From assembly GCA_030760725.1 (NCBI GenBank), contig JASWHV010000012.1, positions 33,325,652-33,389,651 of the forward strand: a stretch of 64,000 nt of DNA. The letters run 5' to 3'. Made by a program: the position numbers and the translations under genes. Below, in pieces: positions 20,586 through 31,957 of this stretch. This DNA is from Neostapfia colusana (Eukaryota > Streptophyta > Magnoliopsida > Poales > Poaceae). How positions within the stretch are numbered: the stretch's first letter is position 1; every line of letters begins with the position of its first letter. The notes beneath the pieces are model-generated. The model made no database searches and was not told the DNA's origin. It saw nothing but the letters and a program-made list of their open reading frames with translations.

Positions 20586-23500
20586 CTAGGAAAACAATTC
20601 CGGAAACTGTGCCTTAAGCTCATCTTCTCGCTCCCATGTGGCTTCCTCTTCTGAGTGATGCTTCCACTGCACCTTGCACATCCAAATTCTTTTATTTCTT
20701 GTGAGGCGTTCCATTATCTCCAAAATCTTGACCGGTTGCTCGGCATAAGACAAATCCTCTCGTACGTCAACCTCATTCATGGGTAACATCTCTTCAGGCG
20801 TCATTAGACATTTCTTGAGCTGTGACACATGGAATACATCGTGCACATCCGATAGGCGAGCCGGTAGCTCTAGTAGATATGCCACTTCGCCTTTCCTCTC
20901 CAGAACATGAAAGGGTCTGATGTATCGAGGTAATAACTTCCCTTTCACCTTGAACCGACGAAGTCCTCGGATAGGGGACACCTTGAGGTAGACATAGTCC
21001 CCCACATTGAAAACGAGCTCTCTTCTTTGTACATTGGCATAGCTCTTTTGTCGTGTCTGTGCTATCCTCAAGTTGTTGCGGATTTCCCTCACTTTCGCCT
21101 TAGCTTCTTGTAGTACTTTGGGTCCAAACACTTTACTTTCCCCTGTTTGGTTCCAAAATAGTGGAGTTCTGCACTTCCTCCCGTACAAAGCCTCAAATAG
21201 TGACATCTTCATACTAGCCTGATAGCTGTTGTTATAGGAGAACTCCGCATACGGTAAGTTCTTGTCCCAACTCCTATTGTTCTTGAGTGCACACGCTCTC
21301 AGCATATCCTCAAGGATCTGATTGGTTCTTTCCGTCTGCCCGTCGGTTTGGGGATGATAGGCAGAACTAAAATTCAGATTAGTTCCCATGGTTTCATGCA
21401 ACTTCTGCCAGAATCTTGAGGTGAACTGCGTCCCTCGATCTAACACTATCTTCTTTGGCACTCCATGGAAACACACGATTCTTGACATGTACAATTCTGC
21501 CAATTTAGATCCACTGTAGCTTTCTTTCATGGGGATGAAATGAGTTACCTTGGTTAGCCTGTCGATGATGACCCATACCGAATCATATCCTGATTGGGTC
21601 CTAGGTAGTCCCACTATGAAATCCATACCAATTTCTTCCCATTTCCATTCAGCCACTTTGAGTGGTTGCAATAATCCCGCGGGTTGTTGATGTTCTGCTT
21701 TCACCAACTGACATGTGTCACATAGGGCAACATGTTCCGCGACATCTCGCTTCATGCCATACCACCAATATCTGCTCTTGAGGTCATGATACATCTTCGT
21801 ACTCCCAGGATGAATGGAATAGTCAGAATCATGAGCTTCCTTCAAAATCAATTCATGGATCTCCTTCACTTCAGGCACATAGATTGTTTTCCCCTGCCAC
21901 ACCGTACCTTGTTCATCCTCTCTGAAACCAGGGGCTTTATTATCCTTGATGAGTTTTCCGATTTCTTGTATCTTCTCATCATTCTTTTGACCATCGCGTA
22001 TGTCTTGCTCTAATGTGGAGTCCACTTCCATGGCGATGGCCTCACCACTATTCACCAGACATAGATTAAGTTTTATAACCTCTTCCTTCAATTCTGTAGG
22101 CATGTCCTTCAAGCTCAACCTATTGACCTGCACTTTCCGGCTTAGAGCATCCGCCACGACGTTCGCTTTCCTAGGATGATAGTTGATACCCACATCAAAG
22201 TCGTTGATTAGCTCTAACCATCTCCTTTGTCTGAGGTTGAGATCTGGCTGTGTGAAAATATACTTTAAGCTCTTATGATCCGTATATATCTCTGTCCTCT
22301 TCCCCATCAAGTAGTGCCGCCAAATTTTCAACGCGTGTACCACTGCGGCAAGTTCTAGGTCATGTGTAGGATAGTTCTTCTCATGTTTCCGGAGCTGCCG
22401 GGATGCATAAGCCACGACATGCCCCTCTTGCATGAGAACACATCCCAACCCGTTTCCAGAGGCATCGGAGTACACCGAAAAGTTCTTCTGCATATCTGGC
22501 ATAACTAGCACTGGGGCTGTTGTCAATCTTTTCTTCAGTTCCTGGAAACTCGTCTCGCACTGCGGCGTCCATGTGAATGTGATTCCCTTCTCCAACAGTT
22601 TGGTGAGGGGTCTTGAGATCTTGGAGAAACCCTCGATGAACCATCGATAATACCCAACCAATCCTAAGAAGCTTCGAACTTCCCCGACATTCCCAGGGGT
22701 CTTCCACTTCTCTACATCCTCGATCTTGGCGGGATCTGCGGAGATTCCTCCCTCCGAGATTATATGTCCTAAGAAGGGAACTCTCTTTAGCCAAAACTCA
22801 CACTTGCTCAACTTGGCATATAGTTAGTGCTCTCTCAGCTTTTGCAACACCAACCTTAGATGCTTCTCATGTTCTTCCTCATCTTTGGAGAAGACGAGAA
22901 TGTCATCTATGAAAACCACCACAAATTTGTCCAGATATTCCATGAATACCTTGTTCATGAGATACATGAAGTATGCCGGGGCATTAGTTAGCCCGAAAGG
23001 CATGACTGTGTATTCATACAGTCCGTACCGAGATACGAAAGCCGTCTTTGGAATATCAGTTTGCCTTATCTTAAGTTGGTGGTATCTCGATCTCAAATCA
23101 ATTTTCGAGAACACACAAACTCCCATCAACTGATCAAACAAGTCTTCAATGCGGGATAATGGGTACTTGTTCTTGATGGTTACCTCATTCGACGCACGAT
23201 AGTCCACGCATAGCCTTTGGGTCCCATCCTTCTTGGGCACAAATATCACTGGAGCTCCCCATGGTGAGGAACTAGGACGAATGTACCCCTTCTCTGTCAA
23301 TTCTCTCAAATGTTCCTTGAGTTCTTCCAGCTGTTTGGAGTCCATCCGATAGGGTCTCTTGTATATCGGAGCTGTTCCAGGCACTAGCTCAATTGCGAAT
23401 TCCACTTCACGATCGGGGGGCATACCTGGCAACTCCTCCGGAAAAACATTTGGATATTCCCTGATGATCCTGATCTCCTCCACTTCCACCTCAACTTGAT

Positions 23501-24245
23501 TGAGTTTAATGTCCCTCCTAGGCTCTTGTATGGTTATGAACTTTACTCTTGTGCCACTAGGGTGAGTTAGTTCCACCGTTCTTGTTGAACAATGGATGAT
23601 TCCTTTATGTTTGGTCAACCAATCCATACCCAAAATAATATCTATCCCTTGGGAATCTATCACTATGAGGTTGGCAGTAAATACTACCCCATTAATGTCT
23701 AGATTCACCTTGGGACACACTTGTCTTGTCCTTATTTCTCCACCTGGAGAGTTCACTGCTAGCATATGGTTCATTTGTCTGGTTGCTAGATCATGCTTCT
23801 TAACAAATCCTTGAGCAATGAACGAGTGGGCAGCACCAGAATCAAACAATACGGTTGCAATGTGTAAATTGGCAGGAAACTTACCAACTACCACGTCGGG
23901 TGCCTCTTGCGCCTCCTCCATGGTCACGTGGTTCACCTGTCCTCGCATCACGTTCTGCTGTTGCGGCTGCACGGGCTTCTTCTTTGGACACTTATGGGCG
24001 TAGTGCCCTACTTCACCACAGTTAAAGCATTGCACCCCTACCTTAGGTGCCTGGCCTTTGTTGTCTTGGGGTTGGTTTGGGGGTCCTTGTACTGCTGGTC
24101 GAGGTTGATATGTGGGGCGAGGCTGCTGTACAAACTGACGTTGTGGCTGTGCTGGTGCTGACGGAGGCCTGAAGTTCGGGTTGTACCCTCTTGGTGCTGA
24201 GTAGGGTACCGCAGCACGGCTCGTCTGCCCTGCGGGTTGCTGCAT
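20586..24245 (-). pseudogene. Element B pol: zinc knuckle, protease, RT, RNase H, integrase, chromodomain
   Basis: One minus-strand frame of about 1,220 codons, broken only by TAA at 22824-22826 where element A has a Gln codon. Order: knuckle CFNCGEVGHYAHKC; protease LFDSGAAHSFIAQ (the active-site DSGA followed by A instead of T); RT with PKKDGTQRLCVDYR and FIDDILVFSKDEEEH; RNase H (YSDASGNGLGCVLMQ, YTDHKSLKYIF); integrase HHCC finger and D (GMDFIVGLP), D (LDRGTQFTS), E (TDGQTERTNQILEDM); and a chromodomain (about 20590-20760) with VKILEIMERLTRNKR and VQWKHHSEEEATWERED. It would cut, copy and integrate the element. The stop falls between the RT catalytic motif and the RT connection region. 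Confidence 0.93.
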
Positions 24246-24946
24246 CAGACGTGGGCGTGTGTTGCTATCCGAGGCTTGGTGTGACCATCCCGCCTTCCTC
24301 TTGTATGTCCTTCCACAAAGCAGTCCTGTTTCTGCTCATCAGTCTCGATGTCCCGTGGTGCATAACGGGATAGTTGGGTGAATTTAGTGAGGTATTCCCT
24401 CACAGTCATGTCTCCTTGCTGCAGCCCCAAGAACTCCTTTCTCTTGTTTTTGAGTTCACCCCTTGGTATGTAATGGTTGCGGAAACTACACTTGAACTCT
24501 TCCCAAGTGATGTTCTCAGGGTCATGATGGGCTGCTACGTAAGTGGTCCACCAATCAGCAGCAGGTCCATGCAATTGGTGAGAGGCAAACAACACCCTCT
24601 CATACCCTTGGCATTGTATGGTCCTCATCTTGCTCTCAATGGTCTTTAGCCAATCATCTGCCTCCAGAGGTTTAGCAGCACTTGCAAACTTTGGAGGTTG
24701 AGTCCCTAGAAACTCACTCAACCTTGGTTGGCGTGGTGCAGCTTGTGGAGGTGGAACTTGGTGCAAGTTGTCCACCACTTGAGTTAGGCTCTGGATGAGC
24801 TGATTCTTATTTTCAAGCATTTGTTGGATGGGATCAACTCCTTCACGGCGACCACCCCTGTCTTGTCCTCCAGAAAGATGAGGGTTGCCGGCCTCATCGT
24901 TGTTGTTGGCGGGGTTGGCACCACGACCCTTTCCTCTTCCGGCCAT
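24245..24946 (-). pseudogene. Element B gag, N-terminal part, frameshifted
   Basis: Starts at ATG 24946 with a basic, Gly/Asn-rich leader (MAGRGKGRGANPANNN), then the retrotransposon gag core (EFLGTQPPKFASAAKPLEA ... DWWTTYVAAHHDPENITWEE ... FRNHYIPRGELKNKRKEFLGLQQG). The core ends at CFVEG, where about 110 bp present in element A are deleted. The frame then shifts and stops near 24245. The knuckle and protease lie in the other frame just downstream. Confidence 0.9.
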
Positions 24947-25265
24947 CTATCATGATCAACCAAATGTCAATTTAAAGCATTACGTATTAACTTCCCAATT
25001 TGCTTGTTTAAACTTTAAAATTTTGAGACCTTATTATATTTATATTTTCTAAGGGTTTCATGTCTCACGCAAAATAAATGCACTCTTAAATTCATAGGGG
25101 TTCACACCTCAAAGCAAAACAACCTGAAGACGAGGTTGTGGACAAATGCCCATGGCTTCCACAACTCACGTCACACACCAAACATTAACACCCCATTAAC
25201 TAAGGTACCGACTCGACTACTCGATAACCTGCTGAACTAAGCGAAAGGACTCTACACAACTCGTA
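24947..25265. other. Element B spacer between accessory ORF and gag
   Basis: About 320 bp of AT-rich sequence with no gene that I can see. On the minus strand it ends GATCATGATAG directly before the gag ATG. Confidence 0.5.
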
Positions 25266-25799
25266 TCACTGAGCTGGCTCCTTGGGATCTTCCTCATTAT
25301 TGCGGCTGCCCTCTGACTCCGCTTTGGGTGGGGAAACTGCTGGTGGAGAAGTGCGGCGACGCCTGCTCGCCCGGCGGTCTGGGGAGTCAGGAGTCCACGT
25401 GTCATTCACGGTGACACATAGTTCATTCCCTTCTCCTCTTTCTCTCGCCCTCAAGTTGGCGCGAAGCAATGCCTCGGTCTCCTTCAGGGTGTCACAAACA
25501 TCCTGAAGCTCCTGATGACACTCCTGCAGTCGAGTGCTGAGCATAGCAGCATCCTCCAAGCACAGGTCCATGTGCTCATGGGAAGTCCCCTGCTGCACTG
25601 GCGGGTACTTGTACTCCGCTGTACCACTCTCACGCTGGAGGACATACATGTACTCAGTCCTGTCCAGGTGGCGACGGTAGATGTAACTCTGGCAGGTGAT
25701 GGCCTCCCAGATGACATCCTTCTCGGCATCGACCTGTGTTGCTCGACAAGCTGGAGAGCGGTGGATCTTGAGCAGCTGATTTTCATGGATAATCCTCAT
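25266..25799 (-). pseudogene. Element B accessory ORF (ORF0), C-terminal part
   Basis: This is in the same frame as the H3-like segment 25809-26036, separated from it only by a TAG at 25809-25811, so the two were probably one protein of about 256 residues. This part carries a predicted helical/coiled-coil stretch (DAAMLSTRLQECHQELQDVCDTLKETEALLRANL), then an Arg-rich patch resembling a nuclear signal (DRRASRRRRTSPP) and an acidic tail (SEGSRNNEEDPKEPAQ). I do not recognise a catalytic motif. It sits between the primer site and gag, as does a different ORF in element C (31000-31957) that also has an N-terminal globular part and a coiled coil. Function unknown. Confidence 0.6.
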
Positions 25800-25808
25800 T
25801 TCCGAACT

Positions 25809-26036
25809 CTATTCTTCCTGCTTCTCACAGATGGTCGGGGTAGAGCTGTAGTGTATGGTTAGCTTGCCCGTATTGCCGGCGGCTTGGAGCATACGTCGAA
25901 GACGGCGCAACAAGCCTCCTACTGCCATTCCGTAGGAGAGATACGTCACCGGACGGTTCTCCTCTTTCAGGGCAACGGCAACTACGGGAAATCTCCCTCC
26001 GGTGGACTTGCGGGCAGTGCGGATCATGCGAACCAT
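25809..26036 (-). CDS. Element B ORF0 N-terminal segment with a histone H3 tail-like start
   Basis: The predicted protein begins MVRMIRTARKSTGGRFP. Aligned without gaps to the start of histone H3 (MARTKQTARKSTGGKAP), 11 of 17 positions are identical, including R2, the block T6-A7-R8-K9-S10-T11-G12-G13 and P16; K14 is Arg. The rest of the segment (VAVALKEENRPVTYLSYGMAVGGLLRRLRRMLQAAGNTGKLTIHYSS) does not resemble the histone fold. The ATG is preceded on the minus strand by a pyrimidine/T-rich run ending TTTTAG, which could be a splice acceptor. The frame ends at TAG 25809-25811 but continues in frame at 25799. Known: ARKS/T-GG motifs recruit and are modified by H3K9 enzymes. Inferred: the segment may be a histone tail mimic. 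Chance similarity is unlikely given position and register, but function is untested. Confidence 0.7.
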   Translation of the reverse strand: MVRMIRTARKSTGGRFPVVAVALKEENRPVTYLSYGMAVGGLLRRLRRMLQAAGNTGKLTIHYSSTPTICEKQEE

Positions 26037-26237
26037 CTAAAACATAAAGCATTTAAAATTTAAGTTAGATAAGATTTTAAACAAAAATCCTATTTTGAAT
26101 AAAAGTTGGGTAAGATGAATAAAGTGACCCCATTAAAGAACACCTTCAACCCACACTTTTGTAAAATAGTTTTTAAGAAAATAGGGTCCTTAAATACGCC
26201 CATTTCTCCCTAGGTCCACGTTCCTACGGGCAACCTT
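26037..26237 (-). other. Element B 5' leader
   Basis: An AT-rich leader between the primer site and the ORF0 start. It ends on the minus strand in ATGCTTTATGTTTTAG directly before ATGGTTCGC, a plausible intron acceptor. Confidence 0.5.
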
Positions 26238-26250
26238 GGCTCTGATACCA
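26238..26250 (-). promoter_or_regulatory. Element B primer binding site (tRNA-iMet)
   Basis: The minus strand reads TGGTATCAGAGCC, four bases inside the 5' LTR end (26255). This is the exact plant initiator-Met tRNA primer site. Confidence 0.93.
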
Positions 26251-26254
26251 CTTC

Positions 26255-29200
26255 TGTCACACCCGGTTTCTCTGAAGAACAACCGAGTGAATATCACATG
26301 TATGCCAGGTTCATTTTCTCATACATGTGATGACAAATAGTGAAACATCATTTATTACAAGCCAGGTGTCGAATATAAATAAGTCTTACATAGCATACGT
26401 CTCGATGGACGATAATAAGTTCATAATATGTAAATAAAACAGCAGCGGAATATAAATCTTGTGGACTTCATCACAGGCGTTGCCCGGGGGACTCCATGAA
26501 CCTAGAATCCTTCTTCGAGTCCTAAGTCTTGGTCATTGAACACCACATCATCCCCTTGACCTGAGCAGTAATTTAAACCAACAAATATGCAAGGTTGAGT
26601 ACCGTTGGTACTCAGCAAGTGTGGGAAAGTTATGTCATGCATGGCTAGAACAAGGAGAGGTTGAACTCATGGTTAAAGCACTACACAATTAATACCTATC
26701 ACCTTAGCCATTAAGCACCTACATTACTACATAGGTGAAATGATCCCAATCTCCCAACCCATCATCAAAATCAAATAAACATAACCTCAATTCCAATGTT
26801 AAGATCCCCGCTTAACATCCTCAACATCCAAAGCCATCAATCCTCTAATCATGAATAAGTCCAAGCTGCTCTTGACTGTGAGCACGGCTGTCATGACAGT
26901 TTTGACTCTGCAGAGTTTGCACCACTGTACACACATGTAGTGATTTCATCCCCGTTGCCGGTGGACTAAAAGAACATCCATTATGCCAGTGGTCACGAAC
27001 CACATTCACACTTCCCAGGTGTGTAGCCAAGAGATCATTATGAAGCCTTTACAAAGGGATTCCCGACGAGCGTGGGCCCACTGAGGTTTCACCCCTAACA
27101 GCATACAAGAGGCTCCAACCCCGCTGCAGTGGCCCCCTCTTGAGCCTTGCGGTTCATATGGTAGTCCAGCTGACACCTATTCCCCGCAACATCCAACACA
27201 CCCATACTACGCTGGGGATACACCTAATTAATTGGCCAAGCTGCCCCATCTCAGCATGTGGTAGGCATGGTAAAGCCAGGTTACATGCTCCATGAACCGG
27301 TCCTTAAAATCCAGGCAAGTACTAAACACAAACCCGAGTCTCGTGCACCCAGCACGAACCAAATCATCCATCTTTCCTCGATCCCTACCTCTACATAACT
27401 CACAATATCTCATTCAAGAGTAAGGTAAATAAATTGATGATCTCATATCCCACTTATCCCATTCTAAGCATGGCTAAGCATAAACATATAAATAAATGAC
27501 ATGATAAAATAAATCCCAACCCAAGCTACAAGGAAACAAGATAATGCAATTCTAGGGAAACTTCCTAGCATGGGTTTCATATTTCAATTAACAATGCAAA
27601 TAATTCTATCTACTCATCCTAGCATAGGAATAAAGTGGTCAAGGACACTTGCCTTCTTCCTGCTGCTCTGGGAATGGATAGTCCTGATCTTGGAAGGGAA
27701 GAACTTGCTCTGGGGCAGGTTCTACTCATGCCAACACACATAGCAAAAGAAAACAACAATCCATAAGACATAGTTCACACTTTCACTCCATACATACATA
27801 CATATGATAGTCATTCACATTTCTAAGTGTTGTGGTTACTCTTGATGTGTTGATTTTTAGCCTACATGCACTTTTTTTCATATGTATATGATTTCTAACT
27901 TTTGTATTCAGATTTCTATTTGCACACTATATATGAATTTTCAATTTGAACAAATTCTTTATATTTAATTAATATACTTCTTAACTACCAAGTTTGCATG
28001 GAAGGTAATTTCCTACTCCAAATTGGTTTTCAGATCTTCTACCGAATCCTAAACTGAAGTCTCTGGATTTGGAGACTTCATTTATCATTTTCTAGTTATG
28101 CATACCTATTTTCCTATATTTTCTAGATTTATTTTCTATGACTAAAAGTGAGTTTTAATATTAAATAGTAGGGCATATCATCTAAACAGAATAGGTTCTG
28201 ATCTAAAATATTAAATAATATATTTTTGAACTTCTCCTCTGATGTGAACTAATTAAAATTTATTTTACCAATTTTCAGAACTATTTCCTAACCTAAAAAT
28301 GTGTCCCTATAACTAGTAAATGTGAACAATCAATTAGACAGATTCATTTCGGCTTAAAATCTACTTTTAACTCATTCTAAAGTTTTCCAAATGCTAGGAG
28401 AGTTTAAATTTGAATTTACAATGTGTTTGTCTCACCTTTTAAATTTAAATCCTAATCACATATTCAAATTTCTAAATTTCATATCATATAGGGTTAAAGA
28501 GGTAAACTCACCCCACTACAGGGTCTATTATATTATTTCATAAATTTCCAGGGGTCTAGTTACACATAACCGATGGATTTTCCTAATTTTTATTAAGTCC
28601 AGGGGCTAAAACTGATTTGTAAATGAATTTACACGAATTTCTGAAGTTCCGGGGGTTAGATCAGAAGTTTTCGGGGCTAGCTCGTGTTTTCCGAGATCCC
28701 CAGGGGGTAGCGCGTAAGAATCCCGGCTTTTATAACGCGGGGCTGACGTGGACCGTCCGGTTTAAAATTGACGGCTCAGATTAGATCACCGAACCGGTAC
28801 GCGTGGGTTTTATCTCTACCGTGCGATTTAAAATAGACGGCGCACAAGCGGCCACGTCGCCCTGGCCGGAGCCAGCCCGCGCTTCCCAGCGGCGCGCGGT
28901 GGCGGGAGGCGGCGATCTCGCCGGAGAACATCGGATCTTCGTCTATACCTCCTAAAACTGGGATTTCATGGCATAGATCGGTAGAGGGGAGGTCGGGGAT
29001 CTCACCTCGGGGTTTTTCTTGAGCTCGGAGGCCCTGGAAGGCAGTCGGCGACGAGGTCCGAGGCTAAAACGCGGCGGTACTCGTCGGAGCTGTGTCTAGA
29101 GCGCAAAACACCGGATTTCCTTCACCTGCGAGACTCCCCGGAGGCGGTGGAACATGATCGGCGCGTTAGATCAGAAAATCCGAGCAAGGATGGAGAGAAA

Positions 29201-29657
29201 ACGGCTGGAGAAGCTCTGGTTCTCACCGGGAGGAAAAACAGCCGATCGGGGTGGAAAAAACGGGGCAATGCCGGCGTTTATATAGACGAGGGAGGGCGGC
29301 GGTCTGTTGGGATCGAGCTGGAGTCGTCAGGGACCAGAATTCGGCTGGGGGGCGCGGGTTTCCTGGGGTAGTTTAGATTCGGGAGAGAGAGGAGTCCCGG
29401 GCTCGGCCGAGCACGCGCGAGGAAGAAGATGACAGCGGGCCCCGGGTGTCAGTGAGAGGAAAAAGGGGCGCGCGGCTGTGGGTTGGCGCGGGGGGGGGGG
29501 AATGGTGGTCCGGCTGGTGGGTTTCGGCCCAGTGCCCGGTTGGCTTTTATTTTTCTTTTTCTTTTTCTTTTCTGATTTGAATTCGAATTTCTGCACCACA
29601 TGCAATACGTCCAAAAATTTTTAAATTCCCCTCTTAACAGGTTTTTGGGGTGTTACA
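26255..29657 (-). repeat. Element B 5' LTR
   Basis: TGTCACACCCGG (26255) to GGTGTTACA (29657), 3403 bp, followed by the right target duplication GGTTC (29658-29662). It matches 17113-20541. A run of ten G lies at about 29490. No gene is apparent. Confidence 0.93.
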
Positions 29658-30860
29658 GGTTCCGGGGCTGATTCCTCCCCAGATGTTGCGGTGTAACTCC
29701 GCCGCCTTGCCTCTCCGGAACACTGCTCGCGAAGTGTCCTGGACGATCACATTTGTAGCATGTGGCCGCTGCTTGTCTGGTGCTTGGAGGACGAAAGCCC
29801 GGCATGCGCTGCTGAGGTGCATACGCACGCGGCATCGCCCGCTGCTGTTGTTGCCTTGGAGGTGGTGCTGGCAGTGCCAGCCTGAACGCAGGTGGGGAAT
29901 AGGGCTGATTGCGGAATGGCATCGACCTCTGCGGTGGCTGCCAGCGTGGACCCGATGGTGGGCGATTCACCATCCGAAGTTTCTGAGAAGGACCACCTCC
30001 TTCTCCGCTACTTTGCGGCGCGCTTCGCTTTCTTTCCGCAGCCGCTAACTCCTTGCCGCAGTCCTCCTGAACAATCACAGCATCAATTATATCGTTGAGG
30101 CTGCCGCGACTGAACATCGCCAGTTTGTCCTTCAGGAGCGGATTAAGCCCCTGGTAGAAGTGATCTCGTCGCTTCTCGTCAGTAACGGCGTGATATGACG
30201 CATAGAGCGCAAGATCGTTGAACGCCCTGGAGTATTCCAGTGCGTTCCTGCTCCCTTGTTGTAGGCGTAAAAACTCCTGCGTCTTCCTCTTCATAAGACC
30301 CGGCGGTATGTGATAGGCCCTGAAGGCCGTCCTGAATTCTGTCCAGGTCATAACTCGATCGGTGGGCTGTGAAGCACAGTAGTTCGCCCACCACGCGCCT
30401 GCGGATCCCTGGAGCTGTTGGACCGTGAACTGAGTCTTGCGCTGCTCGCTCACTAGGAGCAGCCCGAACTTCATCTCCATCGTGCGGAGCCAGTTGTCCG
30501 CATCGAGGGGTTCATCTGCCCTTGAGAATACCAGGGGATGAGTCACTAGAAAGTCGGAGTAGGAGCTCTGTTGACGCTCCTCATGATCATGACACCTCTC
30601 TGGTCGAGACGTATTTGCAATAAGGGTCTGCAGCAACTCCGTGTGCTGCTGATGAGAACCCGCCATTGCCGCAACGATGTCGGCCAATGTAACCCAACGT
30701 CCGGGTTGGCATGCGTACGAGTCATTCTGAAATTCAAAATAGCAGCGATAAGCACATGTCATACTTAAAAATTCCATATGAAACAGTAGGTATTGAAGTG
30801 ACGCATGAATAATTTGCACAACATTCACATATATTGATAAATCATAAACTGTATACAAGA
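29658..30860 (-). pseudogene. Element C gag
   Basis: A minus-strand frame, probably starting at MAGSHQQHTELLQ (about 30665). The gag core reads FSRADEPLDADNWLRTMEMKFGLL ... GAWWANYCASQPTDRVMTWTEFRTAFRAYHIP ... LRLQQGSRNALEYSRAFNDLALYA, then a basic Pro/Gln-rich stretch and a knuckle CYKCDRPGHFASSVP. The last Cys of the CX2CX4HX4C pattern is Val here. The frame is cut at 29658 by element B and resumes at 17107. A further upstream open stretch to 30858 probably is not translated. Confidence 0.87.
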
Positions 30861-30999
30861 TACATTATTCTCGGGTCTCCGAGAAGTCGTGCTCATGTCG
30901 TCACTACCTATACATACGCTACTTCCTACACGACATGTCACTGGTTACAAAAGTTTGGGTTACACTTCTCTGGTTGCCCTACTTGGCAACGGTAACCTC

Positions 31000-31957
31000 C
31001 TACTCGGAGTAGAACTCGACCTCCTGTGAGTCCTCCTCCTCCGGTACCTCTGCTGGAGGCTCCAGATCTACAACCTCCTCTCCCATCTCGGGTTCTCCCA
31101 TTGCCGGAAGACCCAAGACCACCGAGATGCCCAATACCGGAGGTACGAGGTCCTGCAACGCGTGCACCTCGTCCATGGCATGGTTGTAGTCCTCTTCCCA
31201 GCCTTGCCCTTCCTCAATAGCGTCGTCCCGCTCTTGAGTAAGGACCTCGTTCTTCTGGGTTAGAGACTGAACCTGTTCTTGCAACGCCGCGATGTCAACA
31301 CGGCTTTTCTTCCTTGCCTTCTTCAGACGATGCAACTGATTATGCTGTTCGTTCAGTCGCTTAATCGTAGGAAGGAGCACATTGCAGAGTGCGCTGTGAG
31401 CACTCTCGAAATGGTCTCCACGGCTTGTGCTCTCCTTGAGCTTTGTGGCGAGACACTGCGTATGAACAGCTTGGCTGTCCATCACGGCCTTTCCCGCCCT
31501 TATCTGGAGGCTGAGGTTCGCCTCCGCGGGGTTGTACCTTGGGCAACCCCAGATCTGTTGCCTCTATGTACCTCCCTTCCCACACGTGATTAGCCCGTCC
31601 CTCCGCCGGAACGAGCGCGTATGGAGTGCCCTCCATAGCTCTCACGTGTAGCTGGCAGAAACGCGACATGGTGTCACGGGCTGCCACTTGCCACATTCCC
31701 TCCAGTTGTCTACCTCTCACCGTGAAGGTGAACGGCACCCAACCAGGTGGCGTAGGCCCTGCAGGAACCTCGACATGGATTATCCACGTCTTGTTCCCCT
31801 CCTCGCCTTCTTCTTTGGCGACGTAGTGCGGCATCTTATCATACCCAAAATATTGAAGCATTTGCCTCAACGTTTCCGGATAGCCGCTGCGGTGAGAACA
31901 GTGGGACACCACCCACCCATTCTCCAACTGTCTATCCGCTGTCATCTGTAAAAACAT
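31000..31957 (-). pseudogene. Element C accessory ORF upstream of gag, frameshifted
   Basis: Two overlapping minus-strand frames (31361-31957 and 31000-31485) look like one protein with a frameshift near 31490-31520. The N-terminal part (GYPETLRQMLQYFGYDKMPHYVAKEE ... TWIIHVEVPAG ... WVPFTFTVRGRQLEGMWQVAARDTMSRFCQLH) looks globular. The C-terminal part is a coiled coil (LNEQHNQLHRLKKARKKSRVDIAALQEQVQSLTQKNEVLTQERDDAIEEG) ending in an acidic tail. It lies between the primer site and gag, the same place as ORF0 of element B. The start is preceded on the minus strand by TTTTTACAG, a possible splice acceptor. I do not know its function. Confidence 0.65.

Larger units (their letters stand above)
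17113..29657 (-). mobile_element. Element B: complete Tekay/Del-like chromovirus with an upstream accessory ORF
   Basis: A 12.5-kb minus-strand gypsy element with both LTRs (3429 and 3403 bp), a 5-bp duplication, tRNA-iMet primer site, accessory ORF, gag, pol ending in a chromodomain, and a polypurine tract. The long LTRs, the pol order and the C-terminal chromodomain place it in the Tekay/Del clade. The LTR copies differ by only a few percent by eye. A gag deletion with frameshift, a stop in RT and a stop in the accessory ORF make this copy defective. Confidence 0.93.

Noticed and set aside
25809..26036. A histone H3 pseudogene captured by the retrotransposon
   Set aside because: Only the first 17 residues match; the sequence after FP has no histone-fold similarity, and the frame continues into the element's own ORF.
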